Assembly (NCBI GenBank): GCA_964588285.1
Contig: CAZPNX010000035.1
Coordinates: 1 to 20,742, forward strand
Direction of reading: 5' to 3'
Source of the DNA: CAZPNX01 sp964588285
GTDB lineage: Bacteria > Edwardsbacteria > AC1 > EtOH8
Length of the DNA: 20,742 bases
Shown here in pieces: positions 1 to 8,400 of this stretch (positions are counted from its first letter, which is position 1; the number at the start of each line of letters is the position of its first letter). The notes beneath the pieces were generated by a model, which saw nothing but the letters and a program-made list of their open reading frames with translations, was not told the DNA's origin and did no database searches. The position numbers and the translations under genes are program-made.

Positions 1-286
1 GAGATAGTCTAACCGATAGGGGTGACATTCCTGAAGCAATGGGATAATCATTTAATAATTAATAATTTTTAAAAGGAAATGCAATAATTTCGCAATAGAT
101 AACATATTGTCTTGCAACAAATAAATAAGAAATTTGTTAATTAATGCAAAATTAACCTAAAGAAAAGCATGTATTTTAGAAAATTATTATTGTAAGACAT
201 TAATTTGTATGATGTTATAAATATATATGTGGCATGAAAATTGCAAATTAAATTAAAAACTACAATATTATTATAAGGAGTCGGTA
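1..286. other. AT-rich intergenic region upstream of the protease gene
   Basis: No credible gene is seen here. The stretch is strongly AT-rich, unlike the GC-rich coding DNA that follows. A weak hairpin is possible with arms at 116-122 and 132-138 (AACAAAT / ATTTGTT, 9-nt loop), but it has no GC core and is not a convincing terminator. Candidate -35/-10 pairs have poor spacing: GTGACA at 22-27 with GATAAT at 43-48 is only 15 bp apart, and TTGTAA at 190-195 with TATAAA at 216-221 is 20 bp apart. I therefore call no promoter, although the transcript for the downstream gene must start in or before this region. Confidence 0.6.
275..280 (+). promoter_or_regulatory. Ribosome binding site of the protease gene
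   Basis: AAGGAG lies six bases before the ATG at 287. It is a strong Shine-Dalgarno match and fixes the start, which also begins a clear signal peptide. Confidence 0.85.
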
Positions 287-3200
287 ATGAAAAATTTATC
301 ATTGTTGAAAATGGCGGAGATCGGCGGCCTTTTTCTGTCGCTAGTTTTTCTCTGCATTGCACCGCATAATGTTGATGCATACAGCACCAACTACGGTGTG
401 CAGTATGTTGGTCAAAAAAATAACGCTAACGAGGCTATCTCCTTCCAAACTGCAGCGCCGGACCAGCATGCGAAATGGGAAGGCATAAACAGTTACCGAA
501 AAGAACCCAAGGCGTATTCCGGCACCCTAAATATACATTTATCAAACGGCATTCAGTTTGATACCAGGAAGATAAAGGGCGAACCGGCATTGCCGCCCGA
601 ACTTACCGTCCAACCGCCCAAGGACGGGGAATATGCCTATTATTTGGTGCAGTTCAATGGTCCAATGCGTCAGGAATGGCGGGAAGGCCTGGAAAAGGCC
701 GGGGCCGAGATCATGTTCTATCTGCCGGACTACGCCTACGCGGTGCGGATGACCGAGGCCGTCAGGGCCAATATCTCCTCCTCCAAGTCCGAAGTGGCTT
801 GGACTGGGCTCTTTCAGCCGGCCTACAAGGTCTCCCAGCGGGCGGTGGAGCGTACCGCCAAGGGCGGCCTGGTCAGGATGTCCCTGCTGCTATTCAGTCC
901 TGAGAAACTGGAGGATGCGGTGGCCGAGGTCGAGGCAGTTCTGGGACGCAAGGTGTGGCATAAATTGGAGACCGAGTGGGCCCCGGGAAAGTGGAACCGA
1001 AAGATTTTCGTGGACGTCAGGTCAGATGAGATCAATGCCCTGGCCCGTATTAAATCGGTCTATTGGATCGAGCCCATGCCCAGGCATGAAATCCAAAACA
1101 TGCCCAGCCAGCACTGCGTTCAGCATGGGGTGGCCGACAGCACCAGGACCCTGTGGAGGCTGGGGATCATGGGCGAGGGTCAGCTTGTCCAGGATCTGGA
1201 CACGGGTTTGAGGGAGTCCCAGTATTATTTTGTCGATAACGCCAGAAGGAAGTCGACTTGGTACTGGGATGCCAACCACCGCAAGGTGCTGGGCCAACAG
1301 CCGGCGGCCCGGGCCGATGAGATCGAGCTGGGCTGGGCCGAAGGAACCATGTCCAAGTGGGGCGATGAATCGGCCAATAGCTACCACGGCACCCACACCT
1401 CGGGAAGCATTGCCGGGAACGATGACGGCATCGGTTCCCTGGCCCAGGATGGGATGGCGAAGAACGCCAAAATGATTTTTATTGACGGCGGCGGCGATTC
1501 TGGTTCTGTCTTCGGTACCTGGGACATCAACCGGGTGGGGGCCTGGGGTTGGGACAGCGCCTACAAGTATTTGGGACAGAGGGTGTACATCTCGTCCAAC
1601 TCCTGGGGGGATTCGTCCTGCAACGGAAGCTATGACGAATCGGCCATGGAGGCGGACCAGTTCATGTGGAGCCACAAGGATTTTCTGTGGTTCTTTTCTG
1701 ACGGCAATGACGGCAGCAAGACCCAGCCGGGCTCGAAGGCTGGTTCACCCGGCACCAATAAGAACGGAGTGGCGGTGGGCGCCCTTAACGTCGCCGGGAC
1801 CGTTTCCGGTGGGGCTAATGCCAGGGCCTCCTACTCCTCATGGGGAAGGCACACCGACGGAAGGCTCAATCCCACCGTAATGGCGCCGGGCGGCACGTCC
1901 GACGACATCTACTCGGCGAACGGCGGCACCGACAACACGAATCGGGGGATGATGGGCACTTCCATGGCCTGTCCCATCACCGCCGGCGCCTGCGCCCTTT
2001 TGCGCCAATACCTGACCGAAGGCTGGTATCCCACCGGCACCAAGATAGCGGCCAACGGCTTCACCCCCTCGGGCGCGCTGATGAAGGCGTTGCTGGCCAT
2101 CAGCGGCGACTCGGTGGCCGGCGTTTATTCCTCCTTCTATCCAGATTCGTTGTACGGCTGGGGCAGGGTGAACCTGGATACGGCCTTATACTTCTCGGGC
2201 AACAATTCCAGGCTGCTGCTGACCGACAACCGGGCGGGATTGACCACCGGCGACGTCATAGAGTACCTGGTTAACATTCCTGCCGGTTCCACCCCGCTCA
2301 AGGTTTGTCTGAACTGGACCGACTATCCCGGGGTGGCCAACGCGGCCAAGTCCCTGGTCAACGACCTCGATCTTGACGTCTACAATCCATCCGGCACCCG
2401 TTACAAGGGCAACCGATACAACGCCGTAGTCCCCCGCCAATCGTTAGCCAATCCCAGCGCGGCTAACGATTCGGTGGATGTAATCGAGGGCGTAAAGGTA
2501 ATCAATCCGGCAGCCGGCAACTGGAGGATAAGGGTAACCGGTAAGAATGTGGCGGCCGGTCCCCAACCCTTCGCTTTGGTCGTCACTTGGAGGACGGCGA
2601 CACCGTCGCGGGGGACGGTCCTTCTGGACAAGGGCGTCTACGGCCTGCCGGCGGCCGGGGTGGGCGACACGGTTTACGTCGAGGTTCACGACTTCAACCG
2701 CACCGACGCCTCTTGCAACGTCTACCTCAGCACCAAGCTGGCCGAGCCCGACAGCGAAACGGTGGTGTGTTCCAGGATCGGCAACGGGCTTTACCGGGGG
2801 AAGATCCCGCTTTGGCGCGGCGACATTCTCAATTTCAACGGGGTGCTGACCGCCGACCAGCAGGATTCTATCCGGGCCGTCTACCCCGACAACAGCCCGG
2901 CCGCCAACGACACCGCCAAGGCCGTGGTGAAAGGTGTTCCCTTCACCATCACCAACGTCTATTCGGGCGACGTCACCCCGCCAGTAGGCACCCGGAAGGT
3001 CATCTACTGGAGCACTTCGGAGAACGCCTCCACCAAGATCTACTACGGCACTACCACGGCGTTAGGGCAGACGGCCGGGGTGGATACCCCGCTGGTGAAG
3101 GGCCACGCCTTCACCCTGACCGGCCTGACGGCCAACCAGACCTACTATTTCGATGTGGAATCGCGCGACATGCGGGGGAACACGGTTCGCGACAACAACG

Positions 3201-5335
3201 GCGGCCGGCACTACATGTTCAGCACCGGAGGCGGCAGCGGCCAGAACGACATCCTGGTCTGGATCTGGGACGATGACGCCTATGCTAACTCCTTTGTTCA
3301 TGGGGACTACCTGACCAAGGCCCTGAGCCAGGGCGGTTGGACATATGACTGGTGGTCCGCCCAACTGCAGGGGGACGTCTCCACCACCCAGCTTAAAAAG
3401 TACAAGGCGGTCTTCATCCAAGTGGCCCAGGACGGGCCTCAGGGCGGCAACTATCCCGCCTTCCGCACTTGGCAGCGCGACACCCTGCAATTGTATCACA
3501 ACGCCGGGGCCAGGTTTTCGGTCACCGGAAACGACCTGGGCTGGGACACTTGGGCCAACAACTCCAACGGCAAGAGCGCCGCAGAGAGGGCGGCCGATAC
3601 CATTTTCTGCCGCAACTATCTGCATTTCACCTACAAGGGGGATGTGGCCTCCAGCAACACAACGCTGACGGACATAGTTTACGGAATAGCCTCAGATCCC
3701 ATCTCGGGGTCGTACACCGGGGGCGTGTCCCATTCCTCCTGGCGCACCGGGGCGGCCGGCGACAGCATCATCAATTCGCAATACCTTTCGGGATACACCG
3801 GTGCGGCCGGGACCGGCAGCCCGGTCTGGGACTTCGAGAATGCATTCGACACCTGCGCCGTCAAATGGGAGTCGCAGGACACCATGGGAAACCTGGGCAA
3901 CGGCGTCTGGGGGGGCTACCGCACCAGGACCGTCATGAACGCCTTCGAGATCACCCAGCTGGACACTGCCAATCACAACAGCACCATCAGGGCCGACATC
4001 CTCAACAAGCTTTTCATCTGGCTGATCGGCCACAACCACCCCTACGACACCATCCAGACGCCAGTGGCCGGGAACACCTACAACACCAGCCCCATCAGCA
4101 TCTCCTGGAGGTCCTACGCCGACGTAGCCAACGGCGCCTACCTGGACACCACCTGGGTGGAGTACTCGGCCAACGGGGGGAACAGCTGGACGGTCCTGAC
4201 TTCGGGACACTCTGTGGCCTCGCCATACAGTTGGAACATCTCGGCCCTGGAGAACGGAACTAAGTACCAAGTTCGGGTCAGGGTCAAGGACGGCGGCGTC
4301 TACCCGGCCATGAGCGGCTTCGATACCGTAGGCAACTTCACCATTAACCGCGGTCTGGCCGGGGACTTCACCGGTCCCATCATCCTGCCGGGCACCGTCA
4401 GGCTCAGCCGCAACCCGGTGGGCAACGGCTCGGGCAATGGCTTCGTCATCCAGGCCACGGTCTCCGACTCCACCTGCGGCCTATCGCCGGTGAGCGCCGC
4501 CAAGTGCTCGGTGAGGATCGGCTCGACCTCCTACGTCACCAACCTTACCGCCAGCGACGGGACCTTCGACGAGATCGTGGAGGACGTCCAGGGCAACGTG
4601 GCATCGGCCGGCTGGACGGCGGGCACCCAGAAGGTCTATATCAGGGCGGCCGACAACAGCGCCAAGGCCAACCGGTGGGGGGCCTGGGACTCCACCTATG
4701 TCACGGTGACTGGTACCATCAGCACTCCGCTGGCGGTGGAACTGAGCTATTTCAGCGCCAGCGTCACCGGGCAGGGGGTGGTCATAAGTTGGAGGACGGA
4801 ATCTGAGAAAGACTCCTATCTCTGGCTGGTGGAACGATCCGCGTCAGCGGCTGGTCCCTATGCAGAGATAGGATCGCTGCCTGCTTCCGGGAACAGCGTC
4901 TCGCCCAGGGATTACTCATTCACCGACAATTCGGTGCCCCAGCCGGGCGCCTACTGGTACCGCCTTATCGAAGTCGCCTTGAACGGAGACCGGACCGTTT
5001 TCGGTCCGGTGATGATCCAGGCCTCGGACTTCAGGCCGCTGTCCTTCGCGCTGGCCCCGGCCTGGCCCAATCCGTTCAACCGTCGGGCGGTTATCCGCTA
5101 CCAGTTGCCACAGGATTCCCGGGCCTCGCTCAAGGTTTACAACATCATGGGCCAGCTGGTGAAAACACTGGCCGACGGCGTGCAATCGGCCGGATACTAC
5201 ACCGCTACTTGGGATGGCACCAGCGACCAGGGCACTAAGCTAGCTGCCGGGATCTATGTATGCAAATTCAGCGCCGAGGCGGTGGACGGCAGCCAGAGGT
5301 TCAATAAGGTCAGGTCCCTGACCCTTATCAAGTGA
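287..5335 (+). CDS. Secreted multidomain subtilisin-like (S8, KP-43 type) protease with FlgD-like C-terminal sorting domain
   Basis: This 1682-residue protein is an exported serine endopeptidase. Residues 1-31 form a signal peptide (basic start, hydrophobic core, likely cut after VDA). Residues about 100-265 look like a propeptide. The catalytic domain (about 270-640) has Asp305 in DTG, His367 in HGTHTSG, oxyanion Asn474 in DGND and Ser559 in GTSMACP, so the active site is complete. Residues about 641-770 match the beta-barrel that follows the catalytic domain in KP-43 proteases. Next come an Ig-like module (about 770-890), an FN3-like module (about 895-985), a domain I do not recognise (about 987-1248, beginning DILVWIWDDD), further Ig-like modules, and a FlgD-like domain (about 1586-1682, WPNPFN and VYNIMGQLVKTL) of the sort used as type IX-like sorting signals. 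It is monocistronic, with a strong terminator behind it. The first few hundred bases are somewhat less GC-rich than the rest. Its substrate is unknown. The protease call is very secure; surface attachment by the C-terminus is inference. Confidence 0.95.
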   Translation: MKNLSLLKMAEIGGLFLSLVFLCIAPHNVDAYSTNYGVQYVGQKNNANEAISFQTAAPDQHAKWEGINSYRKEPKAYSGTLNIHLSNGIQFDTRKIKGEPALPPELTVQPPKDGEYAYYLVQFNGPMRQEWREGLEKAGAEIMFYLPDYAYAVRMTEAVRANISSSKSEVAWTGLFQPAYKVSQRAVERTAKGGLVRMSLLLFSPEKLEDAVAEVEAVLGRKVWHKLETEWAPGKWNRKIFVDVRSDEINALARIKSVYWIEPMPRHEIQNMPSQHCVQHGVADSTRTLWRLGIMGEGQLVQDLDTGLRESQYYFVDNARRKSTWYWDANHRKVLGQQPAARADEIELGWAEGTMSKWGDESANSYHGTHTSGSIAGNDDGIGSLAQDGMAKNAKMIFIDGGGDSGSVFGTWDINRVGAWGWDSAYKYLGQRVYISSNSWGDSSCNGSYDESAMEADQFMWSHKDFLWFFSDGNDGSKTQPGSKAGSPGTNKNGVAVGALNVAGTVSGGANARASYSSWGRHTDGRLNPTVMAPGGTSDDIYSANGGTDNTNRGMMGTSMACPITAGACALLRQYLTEGWYPTGTKIAANGFTPSGALMKALLAISGDSVAGVYSSFYPDSLYGWGRVNLDTALYFSGNNSRLLLTDNRAGLTTGDVIEYLVNIPAGSTPLKVCLNWTDYPGVANAAKSLVNDLDLDVYNPSGTRYKGNRYNAVVPRQSLANPSAANDSVDVIEGVKVINPAAGNWRIRVTGKNVAAGPQPFALVVTWRTATPSRGTVLLDKGVYGLPAAGVGDTVYVEVHDFNRTDASCNVYLSTKLAEPDSETVVCSRIGNGLYRGKIPLWRGDILNFNGVLTADQQDSIRAVYPDNSPAANDTAKAVVKGVPFTITNVYSGDVTPPVGTRKVIYWSTSENASTKIYYGTTTALGQTAGVDTPLVKGHAFTLTGLTANQTYYFDVESRDMRGNTVRDNNGGRHYMFSTGGGSGQNDILVWIWDDDAYANSFVHGDYLTKALSQGGWTYDWWSAQLQGDVSTTQLKKYKAVFIQVAQDGPQGGNYPAFRTWQRDTLQLYHNAGARFSVTGNDLGWDTWANNSNGKSAAERAADTIFCRNYLHFTYKGDVASSNTTLTDIVYGIASDPISGSYTGGVSHSSWRTGAAGDSIINSQYLSGYTGAAGTGSPVWDFENAFDTCAVKWESQDTMGNLGNGVWGGYRTRTVMNAFEITQLDTANHNSTIRADILNKLFIWLIGHNHPYDTIQTPVAGNTYNTSPISISWRSYADVANGAYLDTTWVEYSANGGNSWTVLTSGHSVASPYSWNISALENGTKYQVRVRVKDGGVYPAMSGFDTVGNFTINRGLAGDFTGPIILPGTVRLSRNPVGNGSGNGFVIQATVSDSTCGLSPVSAAKCSVRIGSTSYVTNLTASDGTFDEIVEDVQGNVASAGWTAGTQKVYIRAADNSAKANRWGAWDSTYVTVTGTISTPLAVELSYFSASVTGQGVVISWRTESEKDSYLWLVERSASAAGPYAEIGSLPASGNSVSPRDYSFTDNSVPQPGAYWYRLIEVALNGDRTVFGPVMIQASDFRPLSFALAPAWPNPFNRRAVIRYQLPQDSRASLKVYNIMGQLVKTLADGVQSAGYYTATWDGTSDQGTKLAAGIYVCKFSAEAVDGSQRFNKVRSLTLIK

Positions 5336-5345
5336 CGGCCTTGGG

Positions 5346-5384
5346 AAAAAGGCGTTTCTTTAGCGATAAAGAAACGCCTTTTTT
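5346..5384 (+). terminator. Rho-independent terminator of the protease gene
   Basis: A perfect 17-bp inverted repeat (5346-5362 with 5367-5383) closes on a GCGA tetraloop (5363-5366, GNRA type). The 3' arm ends in a run of six T (5379-5384). It begins ten bases after the protease stop codon. The A-tract opposite the T-run could allow some activity in the reverse direction, but there is no convergent gene to end. Confidence 0.95.
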
Positions 5385-5385
5385 G

Positions 5386-5414
5386 TTGACAGGAGGGCTT
5401 TCCGGTTTTATAAT
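5386..5414 (+). promoter_or_regulatory. Consensus sigma-70-type promoter for the kelch/repeat surface protein
   Basis: TTGACA (5386-5391) and TATAAT (5409-5414) are both perfect consensus hexamers with the optimal 17-bp spacer. The expected transcription start is near 5421, giving a leader of only about 20-25 nt before the ATG at 5445. The -35 box starts two bases after the T-run of the upstream terminator, so the two genes are insulated but almost touching. The boxes are read directly; use by the housekeeping sigma factor is inferred from bacterial consensus. Confidence 0.88.
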
Positions 5415-5431
5415 TGTAGTCCAATGCAATT

Positions 5432-5437
5432 AAGGAG
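5432..5437 (+). promoter_or_regulatory. Ribosome binding site deciding the start at 5445
   Basis: AAGGAG is seven bases before ATG 5445. An in-frame ATG at 5424 would add seven residues, but it lies before this site and almost at the predicted transcription start. The signal peptide also begins naturally at 5445 (MKIVFLRILVALF). Confidence 0.85.
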
Positions 5438-5444
5438 CAACCTG

Positions 5445-8400
5445 ATGAAAATCGTGTTTCTGAGAATTCTGGTCGCCCTGTTTATAGCGGCGATAATATG
5501 CCTGCCGGCCCTGGCCGGTGACCGGGCCACCCTCAACGCCGGATCAATCAAGACAGAGTTGTGGGCTAACGGCCTGATGGGGGACACCACCGATGTGGTC
5601 AGCTATCCTGCCGGGTGGTATCCCTACGTAAATCCGTCCGCGCTTTTTAAGATCGGAGGGCTGTGGGCCGGCGGCAGCATCGACGGCAAGAAGACATTCG
5701 GCGTCTCCTCGGTTATCCAGCAGGGGGGGACCTTCGGCACCGTTCTGAGCGACTGGGCCTCCGACAGCTCAGGGACCGTCTCTCTGGCCCCGGGCACCCG
5801 GGCTCCTTTGGAGATTAGGCTTCTAATGACGGACACCACTGCGGCCAACGAAGGAGTGAGGCTGGGACTTCAAGCCGAATTGCGGGCCCACCAGTGGAGC
5901 TATGCTCCGGTCGATCGGTTCTACTTTCTGGAATGTGATTTTAAGAACATCGGGGCACAAGCCATAGACAGCTTCCATCTCGGCCTTTACCACCGTCCCA
6001 ACGTCACCAAGACGCTGGCGCTCAACACAGAGTTCCTCAACTACTGCGGGCTGGATACCACCCAAGACCCGATCTCGGGCGAGGTCCGCAACCTGATGTG
6101 GGTGACGGCCGATTCGGTGATCTGCGCCAACAACTATGGCATAACTGCTCCCTATTTAGGTTTTCGCCTGTTAGAGGCTAAAGGTCCCGGCGGCGTTTCT
6201 AGCGAGCTGGCCGGGGCCACCGCCTGGTGGGGGCTGTCCATGACGCCCCGCAGCGACGGATCGAAGCTGGATCCCAACAGTCGGTTTTTCTACCTGTCAC
6301 GCGGCAAATTCGATGCCGACAGCAAGCGGAGGGTGAACGCCGAGGCCATAACCCACCAGCAAAATTTGATAAAAATTAAAAACACTATACTGGGTAACGT
6401 GGAAGGGGTCTGGGAGGTCAACGACACCAGCCACTTGGGGACGAACTATTTTGCCGGCGGTCACTTTGAACCGGAACTGGGGGCCATCACCCTGGGCTCT
6501 TCCATGTCTGACCGCATCGAGACAGTGCTTAAAGCCGAGCTGTGGGCCAGCGACGATACCACGGTTGGCGGACTGCAAATTCCGGTGGATTCGGTGATCG
6601 GGATCTACGACAATCCCTCGGGAACAGGAACCAATTACTACACCGGTGGCTACTTCAACGCCGAGACCGGCGTAGTCATTCTGGGCACTCCCTATCCCGA
6701 ATGGGGGAGCTACCCCATGTACGTCGACTACCGCTACCGGGCCAACAACGCCCGGGTCTCCTACTCTTTTAGGTACTCTCTGACCAAGACCATGCCCTGG
6801 GACAACTGGACCCTGTCTATAAATCCGACGGGATTGGACGAAGTGGCCGGAGTCTACGCCAAAAACGACAGTCTGATGGTCGGGGCCAACTATTTCGAGG
6901 GAGGGTCGGCCGACCTGCCCCAGGGGATCATCTACTTGGGTTCGTCGATACCCGACGACACCACCATCCAGGAAGATTACGAGGCCTGGATTTACGACGC
7001 CTCGTGGAACCTCAACGACAGCCTGCTGTATGCCTACTGGATGGACTATACCAAGCTGGTGGAGGTTCTGAGCGTCACCGACGCCGGTGACACCTTCGAC
7101 TACTTCGCCGGCGGCAGCTATAACCCCGGCACTGGGGAGATACTGCTGGGCACCAAGTTTCCCAACTACGCCAGCGAACCGGTTTACGTCACCTACCGCT
7201 ACCTTTATCTGCCCGAGGTCCTGGTCAAATACCATGCCAACGATCTGGCCGCCCGCAACGTCCTGCAGACCTTGGGGCCGTGGACTTTGAATCCGGGAGA
7301 CAGCGCCAAAGCTGTGTTTGCCGTGGTGGCCGGGAACAACCTAGCCGAATTACAATCAGCTTCGGACAGCGCCAAGTACCTGTGGGACAATCCTGGGGCG
7401 CCCGTTGCTACCGACCGGGGCTCGATCTCCGGAATGGTCACCCGCACCGGGGGCCGGGGGCCGATTGAGGGGGCGACGGTAAAACTATATGAGGGTGCTA
7501 TCGTCATAGAAACCGCGATCACCGATGCCGCCGGCAGATATTTCATCAGCAATGTCGTCGGTGGCACTTACGATTCGCTGACGGCCGAGGCCTTAAATTA
7601 CCTTGGCGGCAGTCTGAACCCAGTGACAGTAACGGCCGGTCAGAACAATTCCGGTTTGGATTTATCCCTGTCCTCAAGTTTGGCCGATCTCAGCGGCATG
7701 GTGACTCGCTACGACGGCGTTACACCGGTGGTCGGAGCCGAGGTTCGGCTGCGGGGTGTCAACAACCTGATTTCTTACAGCGACGTTTATGGACGATATG
7801 TCTTTGCTTCGGTCAGCACCTCGCCCGGCGACAGTCTGATAGTGACGCACCCGGTGTTTTTAGGCGACACCCTGGAGCCGTTGATCCTGTCAGCCGATTC
7901 CTCGGTGGTTGCCGACATGGTGCTGCACTCGACGACGGGTTGGATAGACGGAACGGTGACCCGGATGGACGGAGTGACCCCCATAGCCGGAGCGGCAATC
8001 AGTGCCTCCGGGCCATTTTCGGCTGCCGATACCACCGACAGCCGGGGACGTTACAGCATTGCCGGTTTGCCTGAGGGAAGCTACACCATCGACATTTCCT
8101 CTCCAGGTTATGCCCCTTATCAAGCCGTCGAACTAATAGTGGCGGCCGATTCCACCACCATAGCTTCAGCCAGATTGAGCCAGGCTCTCAATAACCTTAA
8201 CCTGATCTGGACCCGGAAATCATCGATGCCGGAGTGGAGATACGGGGCCGCCTCCAGCCGGGCGGGGGGTATAGTCTACGTCTTCGGCGGAAGGGACTAC
8301 CTCCAGGCTACTTCAACCGTCTGGCGCTACGATCCGGCTGGTGATACCCTGGGTGGCGAACCTTGGCAGCGAATGGCCGACATGCCGACAGCCCGCTACG

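Noticed and set aside
116..138. Hairpin in the AT-rich leader as a terminator or riboswitch
   Set aside because: The stem is only seven A/T-dominated pairs with a nine-base loop, no T-run and no conserved riboswitch core that I recognise.
1022..1675. A 217-codon minus-strand reading frame inside the protease gene
   Set aside because: It lies opposite the conserved catalytic domain and is a by-product of GC-rich codon usage; no family features and no ribosome site. The same holds for other long antisense frames, such as 3062-3625, 3692-4270 and 6297-7235.
6585..6772. Recent DNA-level tandem duplication in the repeat protein
   Set aside because: Similarity between the copies is clear only in protein sequence; the nucleotide copies differ too much for a recent duplication.
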